Of a stretch of 64,000 bases of DNA, positions 19,255 through 29,504 are shown in pieces. The DNA is taken from contig CAIQOJ010000124.1 in assembly GCA_903873395.1 (NCBI GenBank), positions 1 to 64,000 on the forward strand. Direction: 5' to 3'. Under the pieces are notes generated by a model. The model made no database searches and was not told the DNA's origin. It saw nothing but the letters and a program-made list of their open reading frames with translations. A program made the position numbers and the translations under genes. How positions within the stretch are numbered: the first letter of the stretch is position 1; every line of letters begins with the position of its first letter. The DNA comes from an uncultured Acidimicrobiaceae bacterium (GTDB lineage Bacteria > Actinomycetota > Acidimicrobiia > Acidimicrobiales > RAAP-2).

Positions 19255-21453
19255 ATGGCCGACTCCACCCCTCAGACCAACGATTCGCCGAGCGTTGTGA
19301 CTCCCCCGATGGCAGAGCGACGCCCGGTGGTGCTCGAAGCCCACGGCGATGTGCGGACCGACGACTGGTTCTGGCTGCGCGACAAGGACGATCCCGAGGT
19401 GATCGCCCACCTCGACGCGGAAAACGCCTGGACGACGGCGGCCATGGCCCACACCAATGCACTCCAGACAGCCCTTTACGAGGAGATGGTGGCCCGGATC
19501 GAGGAGACCGACCTCTCGGTTCCCGTCAAAAAGGGCCCCTGGCTCTACTACGGCCGGACTCAGGAAGGGGCAAACTACGGCATCCACTGTCGTCGCCCTG
19601 TCGATGGATCTGAAGATGACGAGCAGGTGATTCTCGATGAGAACGTGCTGGCTGAGGGATACGACTACTTCGGTCTGGCCAACTTGGCTATCAGTCCGAA
19701 CCATCAGTGGCTCGCATACGCCACCGATGTCACCGGTGGCGAGCGTTACACGCTGACCTTTCGCAATCTCGAGTCCGGGGAACGTTCCGCCGAACAGATC
19801 GAGGACACCTCCTACGGGATCGCCTGGGCCAACGACAACGCCACCGTCTTCTACGTTCGAGTCGACGAAGCCATGCGGCCGTTTCAGCTCTGGAAGCACC
19901 GGGTGGGCACCGATCCGGCCACCGACTCCTTGGTGCGCCAGGAGGACGACGATCGCTTCTACCTCGGCGTAGGGGGCACTCGAGACGATGCCTTCATACT
20001 CTGCAGCTTGGACTCGAAGGTGACATCCGAGGTGTGGGTACTCGATGCTGACGACCCAGACGGAACGTTCCGAGTGATCGAGCCTCGCCGCCAAGGCATC
20101 GAGTACGCCGTCGACCACGTGCGGGCCGAGCCGGCCACGGGTCAGCCCGGTCGGTTCCTGATCGTGACGAACGACGAAGCCGAGGACTTCCGACTCATGG
20201 CCGCCCCCGAGGAAACCCCCGGGCGTGCGCACTGGACCGAAGTCATCCCTTCCCAACCTGGCGTGCGACTCGATGGCGTCGATCCCTTCGCTGGACATCT
20301 GGTGATCTACGAGCGTCACGACGGATCCACCCGGATCCGAGTGGTCGACGACCACGGCAACGACCGGACGATCGAGCAGCCTGAATCCCCCTCCACGGTG
20401 TGGGCTGGGGCCAACCCCGAATACGACACCGAGGTGCTCCGGTACGAGTACACCTCCCTCGCAACACCTCGCTCGGTCTACGACCTGGATCTAGCCGACG
20501 GCAGCCTGACCCTGCGCAAGCGCCAACCCGTCCTCGGCGACTTCGATCCGGCCCATTACCGGACCGAGCGACGCTGGGCCACTGCTCCCGATGGAACCCA
20601 GGTGCCGATCTCCTTGGTGTGGCGACCTGACCTGGTCGATGCCCCCGGACCCGACGGTCAGGGACCGGCAGTCGGTGGTGGCGCCCCGTGTCTCCTCTAC
20701 GGCTACGGGTCCTATGAGGCCTCCATGGACCCGACGTTCTCGTCGCTCCGACTCAGCCTGCTCGACCGGGGTGTGATCTTCGCCATCGCCCACGTGCGCG
20801 GCGGAGGGGAGCTTGGTCGGCAGTGGTACGAGAACGGCAAGTTCGCAGCCAAACCCAACACCTTCACCGACTTCGTAGCCTGCGCTCGCACGTTGATCGA
20901 TGAAGGGTGGACATCGCCCGACCGGCTCGCCGCCCGAGGCGGTAGCGCCGGTGGACTCCTCATGGGGGCCGTGGCCAACCTGGCACCCGAGTTGTTCCGC
21001 GCCGTGATCGCCGAAGTCCCCTTCGTTGACTGCCTCACCACCATCCTTGATGAAACGCTCCCTCTCACCGTTCTCGAGTGGGAGGAGTGGGGAAATCCGG
21101 TGGAGGACCCAGAGATCTATGCAGTCATGAAGTCCTACTCGCCCTACGACAATGTGGCCATCTCGGATGCTGCCGGCCAACCGGTCCGCTACCCGTCGAT
21201 CCTCGCCACCGGAGGTCTCAGCGATCCGCGGGTTGGTTTCTGGGAGCCAGCCAAGTGGGTGACGAAGCTGCGTGCTGCCAACCCCGAGAACGAGATCCTC
21301 CTGAAGATGGAGATGGGGGCCGGACACGGAGGTCCTTCCGGCCGCTATGACGCCTGGAAGGACGAGGCGTTCGTCTACGCCTTCATGCTCGACGCGTTGG
21401 CCATGGCTGATGCTGTGCCTGTTCCCTACCCATCGGACGCATCGTCGACCTGA
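19255..21453 (+). CDS. ptrB: Oligopeptidase B / prolyl oligopeptidase family (S9)
   Basis: PVVLEAHGDVRTDDWFWLRDKDDPEVIAHLDAEN...RGGSAGGLLMGAVANLAPELFRAVIAEVPFVD; start trimmed to MADSTPQ. Confidence 0.9.
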   Translation: MADSTPQTNDSPSVVTPPMAERRPVVLEAHGDVRTDDWFWLRDKDDPEVIAHLDAENAWTTAAMAHTNALQTALYEEMVARIEETDLSVPVKKGPWLYYGRTQEGANYGIHCRRPVDGSEDDEQVILDENVLAEGYDYFGLANLAISPNHQWLAYATDVTGGERYTLTFRNLESGERSAEQIEDTSYGIAWANDNATVFYVRVDEAMRPFQLWKHRVGTDPATDSLVRQEDDDRFYLGVGGTRDDAFILCSLDSKVTSEVWVLDADDPDGTFRVIEPRRQGIEYAVDHVRAEPATGQPGRFLIVTNDEAEDFRLMAAPEETPGRAHWTEVIPSQPGVRLDGVDPFAGHLVIYERHDGSTRIRVVDDHGNDRTIEQPESPSTVWAGANPEYDTEVLRYEYTSLATPRSVYDLDLADGSLTLRKRQPVLGDFDPAHYRTERRWATAPDGTQVPISLVWRPDLVDAPGPDGQGPAVGGGAPCLLYGYGSYEASMDPTFSSLRLSLLDRGVIFAIAHVRGGGELGRQWYENGKFAAKPNTFTDFVACARTLIDEGWTSPDRLAARGGSAGGLLMGAVANLAPELFRAVIAEVPFVDCLTTILDETLPLTVLEWEEWGNPVEDPEIYAVMKSYSPYDNVAISDAAGQPVRYPSILATGGLSDPRVGFWEPAKWVTKLRAANPENEILLKMEMGAGHGGPSGRYDAWKDEAFVYAFMLDALAMADAVPVPYPSDASST

Positions 21454-21467
21454 GTCAACGATGCGTC
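21436..21467. terminator. Inverted repeat GACGCATCGT-N12-ACGATGCGTC spanning the ptrB stop codon
   Basis: Perfect 10-bp arms with 12-nt loop at a convergent junction. Confidence 0.55.
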
Positions 21468-21479
21468 GCGAACCTGCCC

Positions 21480-22523
21480 TCAGGTTCTGCTTGTGACAGC
21501 CGAGGTCGTCGTGGTGGCCGTCGCCCCCGACGATGCGGTGGTAGCAGTCGTTCCCGACGAAGCTCCAGCAACCGTGGTCGTCGTCGTGCCCGGCGTTGCC
21601 GTAGCAGCCGGCTGAATGGTGGCCACGAACGGGGTGTGAAGCGGGCTGGGGAGGACTAGGGGAATGTCGTTGACGGCCAACGTCAGGGTCGGCGTTCCAA
21701 ACTGCACCGTGATGGTGCCCGATGCGCTGACGTTCTGCACGGTGCCGGCCGAAAGTGCGCCCGCCCACAAGGTCGACCCCGAAGCTGACGAGGTCACCTG
21801 GACCCAGCAGGAACCTGTTCCCGTCAAGGTCAACTGGTAGTCCGTAGTCAAGACGGTGTACGTCGCACTCGTTCCGGTTGGCGATGCCGTCGTAGCCACG
21901 AAGGTAGTCGGAAGTGTCGTCGGCGGGGGTTGGGTCGTCGATGGTGGGCGAGTCGTCGATGAAGCGCCCGAAGTCCCCGTCGTTGGGGTGGTTGTTACGA
22001 GCGTGCCGGACGACTTGGTGGAGTGGTGGCTGCCGATGACAGCCAAGACGATGAAGAGGACGACCGCAGCACCGATGGCGATCGGCACCGCGCCCGGTCC
22101 TCGGCGATGGTTCATCGAGCCCAGCGCAATGCGCTGCTCACGGCTGCCCGGCTTTGGTGTGGCGGGCTCGTCGACCCCTGCCACCTGCCCGGCCGGTAGT
22201 CGCCCAGACGGCCGGGCATCGTCGAAGATGATGGGCTCGTCGGGGTCGGGGAACTCATCGGTCCCCCGCACGCGCACAGGCGGTACCGGCAGCCGCACCG
22301 GCTCGTCAGTTCCATCTGTTCGAGGGAGCACTATTGGACGCACGGCCGGACGCGTCGGTGGGCCGATCCGCTCGGACAGATTCTCCAATGTGCCCAGAGC
22401 GTTGTTGTAGCTCTGCACGGAGTAGAGATCGTCACCCGAGGGTCGTCGGATGACGGCGGCGACAATGCCGCCGGCCACCAACACGATCAGAACCAGGATC
22501 ACCAGGACCACGGGACCATTCAA
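21480..22523 (-). CDS. Membrane protein with C-terminal RodZ/DUF4115-like domain
   Basis: N-terminal TM VLVILVLIVLVAGGIVAAVI, second TM AIGAAVVLFIVLAVIG, then SCWVQVTSSASGSTLWAGALSAGTVQNVSASGTITVQFGTPTLTLAVND. Confidence 0.65.
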   Translation of the reverse strand: MNGPVVLVILVLIVLVAGGIVAAVIRRPSGDDLYSVQSYNNALGTLENLSERIGPPTRPAVRPIVLPRTDGTDEPVRLPVPPVRVRGTDEFPDPDEPIIFDDARPSGRLPAGQVAGVDEPATPKPGSREQRIALGSMNHRRGPGAVPIAIGAAVVLFIVLAVIGSHHSTKSSGTLVTTTPTTGTSGASSTTRPPSTTQPPPTTLPTTFVATTASPTGTSATYTVLTTDYQLTLTGTGSCWVQVTSSASGSTLWAGALSAGTVQNVSASGTITVQFGTPTLTLAVNDIPLVLPSPLHTPFVATIQPAATATPGTTTTTVAGASSGTTATTASSGATATTTTSAVTSRT

Positions 22524-22576
22524 CTCCCAATTCAGGGGGTCGGCGGCGCTTACGCGCTCGGCCGTGACCCCGGCGG

Positions 22577-23380
22577 TCAGATCGCGGTCACTGCCGTCAT
22601 CCCACCATCCACCGTGAGGTGGGCACCGGTGATGAACGACGCCTCGTCAGAAAGGAGGAATCTGATGGGTCGGGCAATCTCATCGGGTGTCGACACCCGA
22701 CCGAGTGGCGTGCGGGATTCGACCTGATCACGGAAGCCAGGAAGCAGATCGAATGCCGGAGCGAGCATGGGAGTGTCGACTGCCCCGGGACAGACGGCGT
22801 TGACCCGTACTCCGTCGGTAGCCAAGTGCTGGGCCATCGAGCGCATGAGTCCCAGGACTCCCGCCTTCGACGAACAGTAGGCGGGCAGCATTGCGCTGCC
22901 AAAGTGGCCTTCGATCGACGACACCAACACGGCGGCCGATCCTGGTCCGGCGGCACGGAACGGCGTGACCAGTTCCCGGAAGAGCATGGCCGCTGCTCGA
23001 AGGTTCACATCCAACGTGGCATCCCACGTCGCGTCATCAAGATCCTCGACGATGGCTGCACCTGACACCCCTGCGGCATGGACGAACCCTCCGAGCGAGC
23101 CGAGCGCACCCGCGGTGGCAGCGACATGGTCGGACAGTCCGCTGGTGACAGCCACGTCCACGCACGCGGCGTGGGCTACGACACCGAGTGATCGACACTC
23201 GTCGGCCACCGCTTGGGCTGCGTCACCATCAAGGTCCCACACCGCCACCGGGCGGCCTACTTCTGCCAGGGCCAGTGCGCTAGCCCGGCCGATGCCGGAG
23301 GCACCCCCAGTAACGAGCACTCCTGTCCTCGGCCAGCCGAGACGACTCGGACCCGTTGCCATCGACGTCTCCGTTGTCAT
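22577..23380 (-). CDS. SDR family oxidoreductase
   Basis: VLVTGGASGIGRASALALA, YCSSKAGVLGLMRSMA, VNAVCPGAVDTPM. Confidence 0.92.
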   Translation of the reverse strand: MTTETSMATGPSRLGWPRTGVLVTGGASGIGRASALALAEVGRPVAVWDLDGDAAQAVADECRSLGVVAHAACVDVAVTSGLSDHVAATAGALGSLGGFVHAAGVSGAAIVEDLDDATWDATLDVNLRAAAMLFRELVTPFRAAGPGSAAVLVSSIEGHFGSAMLPAYCSSKAGVLGLMRSMAQHLATDGVRVNAVCPGAVDTPMLAPAFDLLPGFRDQVESRTPLGRVSTPDEIARPIRFLLSDEASFITGAHLTVDGGMTAVTAI

Positions 23381-23430
23381 GGATGCACACTCTCCGAGCC
23401 CAGGAACATAAGTGCGAGGTTCGTCAATGA

Positions 23431-23982
23431 TCAGGTACGCAAGCCCGCGTAGGGCTGGCGGCCGGGCGGCAAGGAGTTGCGGAGGGGATTGGTCTTGTCC
23501 CGATCCGAGAGGACCGGATCGGTCACACCCCAGTCGGCGCCGATGGCCGGGTCGTCCCAGGCCACACCGTTCTCGTCTTCGGCGTTGTAGTAGCCATCCA
23601 CGAGGTACCAGAGCGTCAGGTCGGTCAGTGAGGCAAACCCATGGGCCACGCCGGGCGGGATGTAGAGGCCTCGGTCAACGTCTCCGCTCAGATCCAGAGT
23701 CAGGGTGGCCCCATCGGTCGGCGAGCCCTGTCGCAGATCGTGGAGCACGACTCGTGCCGTGCCGTCGAGCACATACCAATAGTCACTCTGATGCAGGTGG
23801 TAGTGCAGGCCGACCACGGCACCGGCCTGCTTGGTTGAGCGATTGGCCTGGATCATCTCGCGTCCCAACGGGAACCACGACCTCCGATAGGTCTCGACGA
23901 AGCGGCCACGCTCGTCGCCGTGGGCGTCGGGCTCCACGATGATGACATCGGCAATGACATCGGATTCAGTGATCTTGGGCAT
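23431..23982 (-). CDS. dTDP-4-dehydrorhamnose 3,5-epimerase family protein
   Basis: DERGRFVETYRRSWFP, GAVVGLHYHLHQSDYWYVLDGTARVVLHDLRQGSPT, YIPPGVAHGFASL. Confidence 0.82.
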   Translation of the reverse strand: MPKITESDVIADVIIVEPDAHGDERGRFVETYRRSWFPLGREMIQANRSTKQAGAVVGLHYHLHQSDYWYVLDGTARVVLHDLRQGSPTDGATLTLDLSGDVDRGLYIPPGVAHGFASLTDLTLWYLVDGYYNAEDENGVAWDDPAIGADWGVTDPVLSDRDKTNPLRNSLPPGRQPYAGLRT

Positions 23983-23991
23983 GGGTCCCCT

Positions 23992-24522
23992 TCAGCCTTC
24001 GGAACGGTCGTGGGTCAGCGTAGCCAAGCGGCCCTGGTGGTAGATGAGCGGCGAGCCTTCACCCACGCCAAGGGCCAACACGTGGCCGAGGATGATCTCG
24101 TGATCACCGGCATCGTGCACCAGCGAGACGGCGCAATCGATCCAAGCCAGGCTTCCGGCGATCCGAGGTGACCCCGTGGCCGGCGCCTGATCCCACGCGA
24201 CGTCGGCGAACTTCGAACTACCGGAGCGGGCGAACGTCATACAGAGGTCGGCCTGAGTGTCGGCCAGGACGTTCACGCAGAACGTGCCGGCCCGAGCGAT
24301 GCGTGGCCAGGTCGACGACGTCTTGGCGGGAGCCACGGTCACATAGGGAGGATCCAGGGACAACGAGACGAAACTCTGACAGGTGAAGCCGACCGGTTCG
24401 CCATCGTCGATGCCGGCCACGATGGTCACCCCGGTGGCGAACCGGCTCATGACGTCCTTGAAGGTGGAGGTATCGAACGAAGCATCGCCGCCGTCGGTGT
24501 GGAGATGGTCGTCGTGGCTCAT
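23992..24522 (-). CDS. Flavin reductase family protein
   Basis: FKDVMSRFATGVTIVAGIDDGEPVGFTCQSFVSLSLDPPYVTVAPAKTSSTWPRI. Confidence 0.9.
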   Translation of the reverse strand: MSHDDHLHTDGGDASFDTSTFKDVMSRFATGVTIVAGIDDGEPVGFTCQSFVSLSLDPPYVTVAPAKTSSTWPRIARAGTFCVNVLADTQADLCMTFARSGSSKFADVAWDQAPATGSPRIAGSLAWIDCAVSLVHDAGDHEIILGHVLALGVGEGSPLIYHQGRLATLTHDRSEG

Positions 24523-25394
24523 CGGCGGCCGGTCCGATTCCGTCCGTCGATCTCCACGGTTCCACCTTCATGGGCACTGTGCACCTCAGGGCCGCCGATC
24601 ATCTCGCTCACACGGCGAGCTGCTGTCAGCATCTCGTCGAGCTGCTCGTCGGTATGCCCTGGATCGTGATGAAAGAGGTCGAGGCGCCGCACGCCTGCCT
24701 CGGCGGCCACCCGGACGGCATAGGCGGGCGTCGAATGGCCCCAGTCGGCCAACTCGGCGAACTCCTCGTCGGTGTACTGCGCGTCGTGGAGCAAGAGGTC
24801 CGCCCCGTCACAGAGCGCCAGCACCTCGTCTTCGACTTCCGTCCGATCCAGAGGCGCCTGATGGTCAGGAATGTACGCCACGACCGCTCCACCGGCCTCG
24901 ATGCGGAACCCGAAGGTGGTGCCGACATGGTTGACCTGTCTGGCCACCACGGTGACCGATCCAAGGTGCAACTCCGAACCGGGGGCCAGGTCGTGATACA
25001 CGAGTTCGCCTCGGAAGTCGACGATGTCGACTGGGAAGAATGGCGGTCGCACCATGCCAGCCATAGTGGCTTGGAGGGTCGTCCCTTCCTGAGCTGGCCC
25101 GTACACCTCGACCAATGCACCCGGATCGCGCATCGGAGGGAAGAACGGCGTTCCCAGGACATGGTCATAGTGCAGATGGGTCAGAAGGGCCGTGGCTCGC
25201 AGGGGAAGCCCGGTGGCCGCCAGGGACGTCGTGAGGTGGTGTCCCAGAGCCCGCAGCCCAGTGCCCATGTCCAGGATCAGTGGCGGCTCACCTTCGATCT
25301 CGACGAGGACGCATGACGTGTTGCCGCCGTAGCGGCGCTGGCTCTCAGAGGAGCAGGGACAGGACCCTCGGACGCCGAAGTAGGAGATGCGCAC
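24519..25394 (-). CDS. MBL-fold metallo-hydrolase
   Basis: VRISYFGVRGSCPC...LTHLHYDHVLGTPFFPPM...FHHDPGHTDEQLDEML; GTG start proposed; ATGA overlap with flavin reductase. Confidence 0.87.
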   Translation of the reverse strand: MRISYFGVRGSCPCSSESQRRYGGNTSCVLVEIEGEPPLILDMGTGLRALGHHLTTSLAATGLPLRATALLTHLHYDHVLGTPFFPPMRDPGALVEVYGPAQEGTTLQATMAGMVRPPFFPVDIVDFRGELVYHDLAPGSELHLGSVTVVARQVNHVGTTFGFRIEAGGAVVAYIPDHQAPLDRTEVEDEVLALCDGADLLLHDAQYTDEEFAELADWGHSTPAYAVRVAAEAGVRRLDLFHHDPGHTDEQLDEMLTAARRVSEMIGGPEVHSAHEGGTVEIDGRNRTGRR

Positions 25395-25448
25395 CGCCGG
25401 CAAGGCTAGTCGCAGGCGCACGGCCGACCTCCCGGCTACCCTCCGGAC

Positions 25449-26318
25449 ATGGACCTCCAGACCGTCAACGCCCGTGGTCTCGACTTCACCTATCTCGAGA
25501 TGGGTCCGGCCGACGGCCCACTCGCCTTGTGCCTCCACGGGTTCCCGGACACGGCACACACGTGGCGTCATCTCATGCCCCAACTAGCCGACGCCGGCTA
25601 TCGGGCTGTGGCTCCGTTCCTGAGGGGCTACGCCCCCACTTCCGTGCCAACCGATGGCCGCTACGACACCGGAACGCTTGCCCTTGATGCCTGCGCCCTC
25701 CACGAAGCTCTCGGCGGAGGTAGCGACGCAGTGATCATCGGCCACGACTGGGGGGCACTACTGACGTATCCCGCCGCTGCTCACGAGCCAGACCGGTGGC
25801 GCCGAGTGGTGACCGCCGCCGTGCCACCGCCCGCTTCGATGGGATTTGGCTTCTTCGACTACGAACAACTGCGGCGCAGCTGGTACATCTTCTTCTTCCA
25901 GACTCCCCTGGCCGAGTTCGCCGTCAGTCTCGAGGAGTACGCCTTCATCGACAAGCTCTGGGAAGCCTGGTCACCTGGCTACGACGGCTCCTGGGATGCA
26001 GCCCGAGTCAAGGAAGCGCTGGCTGACGAGGCGAACTTGACTGCCGCCATCGGCTACTACCGAGCCATGTTGGGCGACCCCACCGACGACCCGGCGGCTG
26101 CGGCTGCTGCCGCATCGGCCGAGGTCGCCCCACCCCAGCCGACGCTCTACCTGCATGGCGCTCAAGACGGCTGCATGGGGATCGATGTCATCGGGCCGGT
26201 CACCGACCACCTGAGTGCGGGTTCCGAACTCGTGGTGGTCGAGGGAACCGGCCACTTCCTCCACCTGGAGGACCCAGATACCGTCAATGGGCACATCCTG
26301 CGCTTCCTGGCTGACTGA
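25449..26318 (+). CDS. Alpha/beta hydrolase (epoxide hydrolase-like)
   Basis: LALCLHGFPDTAHTWRHLMPQLADAGYRAVAPFLRGY...VIIGHDWGALL...GTGHFLHLEDPD. Confidence 0.92.
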   Translation: MDLQTVNARGLDFTYLEMGPADGPLALCLHGFPDTAHTWRHLMPQLADAGYRAVAPFLRGYAPTSVPTDGRYDTGTLALDACALHEALGGGSDAVIIGHDWGALLTYPAAAHEPDRWRRVVTAAVPPPASMGFGFFDYEQLRRSWYIFFFQTPLAEFAVSLEEYAFIDKLWEAWSPGYDGSWDAARVKEALADEANLTAAIGYYRAMLGDPTDDPAAAAAAASAEVAPPQPTLYLHGAQDGCMGIDVIGPVTDHLSAGSELVVVEGTGHFLHLEDPDTVNGHILRFLAD

Positions 26319-26351
26319 TCGGCGCTCACCCAGACGAGCAAACCGGTGCTC

Positions 26352-27869
26352 TCAACTGGCTGATGCCGTCGGCACCTTTCCCCTCACGACCTTGTCGAGC
26401 CACGGCACGACAGTGGCGAGAAAGTCGTTCTTCTCCGGCGTGGCCATCAGCGGATCGAGGTGACTGGTGGTATCGACCCGACTGACCGACACCACGCTCG
26501 GAATCTTCGACTCGGCCTGATAGGCGTTCGCGCTCCCGACCACTCCGTTCTTTGTGCCACCCAACGACGTCTGGAATGCATAAAGGGGGACGTCGACCTG
26601 GGCCGTGTGGGTGAGGCGAAGCCCCAGCGAGTCAGCCACCGACGTCTGCTGCAAGGCGGCAGACACGCCCGCGTCGATGGACAGTCGCTGTGGGTAGTAC
26701 CACTCGGCTGCAGCCAGCGGCGTCTGGGCAAAGACGTCGATCACGTTGGCCACCGGAGTGATCGAGTCGTCGACCCAGGTTCCCGGCGAGGTCGACGTAT
26801 CGACATGTCCCGAATGGACCTGGATCAACTTGAGACCGGCCGGCGAGGTCCGGTAGTCGAAGGCGTAGCCGAACTGGGCCTCGCTGGTCACGGGGACCGA
26901 CGGCTTGAACGCTGCCGGCAGCAACGGGAAGTTCTGGAAGGTGGTGGCCGCACCCTTGGGGTCCTTGTAGGCCGAGACTGCGCCGATCTCGCTGAAGACA
27001 CCTGTAGCCCAGGGCAGGCCGACCCCCAACAGGTCCAGCCATGGACCCTTGACCTTCAGGGCGGCAAGTTCGGCGTCGACGTTGGCCTGGGTCGGGGCCG
27101 GACCGTAGAAGCCCTGGGCGCCGGCACAGCCATCGATGCACACGATGCCGTTGATGGTCTTGTACCCAGGGGTACCACCAAAGTCCCAAGCCCCATAGGC
27201 AGCAGCCTCGGTGCCGCCCAAGGAGTGACCCCCGAGGGTCACCGTCCTCGTGCCACCATTACGTGCCTTTTCGATGACCGCATGCAAGTCGTTCATGGCC
27301 ACGGCCATGCCCCAGTCGTCGACAAAGCCGTAGTCGGCTGGCTTCAATGGTTGGTAGTGAGCCGTCGTCGAGGGCTTGGCAAGCCAACCCAGGTAGTAGT
27401 CGAACATCTGCTGAGTGGTCGTTGTACCCGCCAGGGTCGACTGCACCACGGACTCGTCCTGCAGCACGCCCTCCCGCCGCATTTCGGCCCAGACCTGCAA
27501 TCCCGGTACGTGGGTAGCGAGGTAGGGAGCGACCAGGTCGAAGTCGCCAGCGCCACCATTGGTCCCGGGGACGAGGACCAGAACATGAGGGGCTGATGAG
27601 GAGCCGAAGGTTCGGACTTGGACCTTGTCGTACTTTGAGGGAGTCCCCGAGACTGATGGCGTCGTGATGGTCAGGACCGATTCGGGCACCGCAGGCGATG
27701 CACCGATGGCCGTTGGCGTACCGGGGATCGTCGTGGTTGTCGTTGACGGGGTTGCAGACGAGCTGCCGCAGCCGGCCATGGCCAGAGACCCAATCGCCAT
27801 GGCGCCGACGCCCAGGGCTGTGCCGCCCCGGACTCGAGCTCCCCGTGCCCAACTGCGCGTGCGTTGCAT
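26352..27869 (-). CDS. Lipoprotein alpha/beta hydrolase (lipase-like)
   Basis: Start trimmed to MQRTRSWARG...SLAMAGCGSSS (lipobox); GGHSLGGTEAAAYG nucleophile elbow. Confidence 0.82.
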   Translation of the reverse strand: MQRTRSWARGARVRGGTALGVGAMAIGSLAMAGCGSSSATPSTTTTTIPGTPTAIGASPAVPESVLTITTPSVSGTPSKYDKVQVRTFGSSSAPHVLVLVPGTNGGAGDFDLVAPYLATHVPGLQVWAEMRREGVLQDESVVQSTLAGTTTTQQMFDYYLGWLAKPSTTAHYQPLKPADYGFVDDWGMAVAMNDLHAVIEKARNGGTRTVTLGGHSLGGTEAAAYGAWDFGGTPGYKTINGIVCIDGCAGAQGFYGPAPTQANVDAELAALKVKGPWLDLLGVGLPWATGVFSEIGAVSAYKDPKGAATTFQNFPLLPAAFKPSVPVTSEAQFGYAFDYRTSPAGLKLIQVHSGHVDTSTSPGTWVDDSITPVANVIDVFAQTPLAAAEWYYPQRLSIDAGVSAALQQTSVADSLGLRLTHTAQVDVPLYAFQTSLGGTKNGVVGSANAYQAESKIPSVVSVSRVDTTSHLDPLMATPEKNDFLATVVPWLDKVVRGKVPTASAS

Positions 27870-28014
27870 TGCTCTCCCCCGGTTGTCGACTCCGGCCGAA
27901 GGGTCGGATTGCTTGTGACGACGTGAGCGTAGCCACCTATCGACCGGCGATCCCAGCCATCGTGCAGGCCCGGCCCATCCACCACCATGCACGAACGTGT
28001 CGATGCCGAGGGGG

Positions 28015-28944
28015 TCAGGGTAGGTGCAGGTCTCCTGAGACCGTCTGCACGACAAGACCGTCGACCACCAGCCCGGCGACCACGGTGTCGGTACGGGCCT
28101 GATCGTCTGGCCAACCCGCCACGTTGGCAATATCGGAGTTCGCCACTGGACCAGACCGTAGGGCTGAGATCAGACGCCCTCGACCTTGGCGGTCCGAGCC
28201 CACGAACCGCGATTGCGTCGCCGACACACCGGCAGATCCCCTGGCCGGATCTGGATCCGGCCAGCCATCGATGGCCCAGAGGCACCGTCTCCGCAGCGGG
28301 CAGCCCTGACAGTCCGGCGTCCGTGCGGTGCACACCGAAGCGCCGAGGTCCAAGAGCGCCTGGCCAAAGGACCAGCCCTGACCCCTTGGCACCATGGCAT
28401 CGACGGTGGCCTGGGCCACTGACGGGGTCAGCCTCCGCCCGCCAACCGCCCGGGCGAGGATTCGGCCGGCGTTGGTGTCCACGACCCCCACGTCTCGCTC
28501 GAAGGCAAACGCCAACACGGCTCGAGCGGTGTAGGGACCAACTCCAGGAAGGGCCAGCAGGTCATCGAGGTCGTCAGGCACCGTTCCGTTGTGGTCGCAG
28601 ACGACGGCAGCCGCAGCCCTCTGGAGGTTGCGAGCCCGGCGGTTGTACCCCATGCCTTCCCACGCCCTCAACACATCCCCCAACGGGGCTGCCGCACAGG
28701 CGGCTGGCGTGGGAAAGGACTCGAGGAAGCGCCGGTAAGCAGGCACCACCCGGGAGAGATGGGTCTGTTGCGCCATGACTTCCGACACCAGAACGGCCCA
28801 GGGGTCCCGGGTGTTGCGCCAGGGAAGATCGTCGCGACGAGTATGCCCACCGGCAGCCGACCCCCACGAGTGGATGGCGGCACCGATGGCCCGAAGTCGG
28901 GCTGGCGCGCTCGCCGGAGCCACCGACAACCGCGGAGGGGTCAC
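28015..28944 (-). CDS. mutY: A/G-specific adenine glycosylase
   Basis: LPWRNTRDPWAVLVSEVMAQQTHLSRVVPAYRRFLE, LLALPGVGPYTARAVLAFAF, C-x6-C-x2-C-x5-C Fe-S loop (CTARTPDCQGCPLRRRC). Confidence 0.93.
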   Translation of the reverse strand: MTPPRLSVAPASAPARLRAIGAAIHSWGSAAGGHTRRDDLPWRNTRDPWAVLVSEVMAQQTHLSRVVPAYRRFLESFPTPAACAAAPLGDVLRAWEGMGYNRRARNLQRAAAAVVCDHNGTVPDDLDDLLALPGVGPYTARAVLAFAFERDVGVVDTNAGRILARAVGGRRLTPSVAQATVDAMVPRGQGWSFGQALLDLGASVCTARTPDCQGCPLRRRCLWAIDGWPDPDPARGSAGVSATQSRFVGSDRQGRGRLISALRSGPVANSDIANVAGWPDDQARTDTVVAGLVVDGLVVQTVSGDLHLP

Positions 28945-29453
28945 CCCCAGACGTCATCCCCGTAGGGACGGCGACGCTCCGGTGCGAACTCTCGCTTCCA
29001 CACCATGACCTTGCGACGGAAGAAGCAGACTTCCTCCCCGCGTTGGTTGAATGCCTTGGTCTCCACGGTGACGATGCCCCGATCGTCACGTGACGATGAC
29101 GGGACGGTGTCGATCACCTTGGTCTCGGCGTAGATGGTGTCACCGTGGAACGTCGGCGCACGATGTAGGAGTGACTCGATCTCGAGGTTGGCGATCGCCG
29201 CACCACTGACATCAGGCACGCTCATACCTAGAACTAGGGAGTAGACGAGGTTCCCCACGACGACGTTCTTCTTCTGGACCGACTCGTTCTCCGCGAACCA
29301 TGCGTTGGTGTGGAGCGGGTGGTGATTCATGGTGATCATGCAAAAGAGATGGTCATCCGCTTCCGTGATCGTCTTACCGGGCCAGTGCCGATAGATGTCG
29401 CCAGGAACGAAGTCCTCGAGGTAGCGGCCGAAGGGACGGTCGTAGGTGGTCAT
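28941..29453 (-). CDS. MaoC family (R)-hydratase-like protein
   Basis: YLEDFVPGDIYRHWPGKTITEADDHLFCMITMNHHPLHTNAWFAE. Confidence 0.9.
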   Translation of the reverse strand: MTTYDRPFGRYLEDFVPGDIYRHWPGKTITEADDHLFCMITMNHHPLHTNAWFAENESVQKKNVVVGNLVYSLVLGMSVPDVSGAAIANLEIESLLHRAPTFHGDTIYAETKVIDTVPSSSRDDRGIVTVETKAFNQRGEEVCFFRRKVMVWKREFAPERRRPYGDDVWG

Positions 29454-29504
29454 GACCGTTGTGTAGTCCGAACAGGTGCTCCTCGTCCAACCGTGCCGAA
29501 GTGC

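Noticed and set aside
20491-21768. 425-aa minus-strand ORF
   Set aside because: Antisense to oligopeptidase B catalytic region
21810-21821. GGAACCTGTTCC, core resembling a KstR half-site pair
   Set aside because: Inside the coding sequence of 21480..22523 and lacks the outer T...A of the consensus
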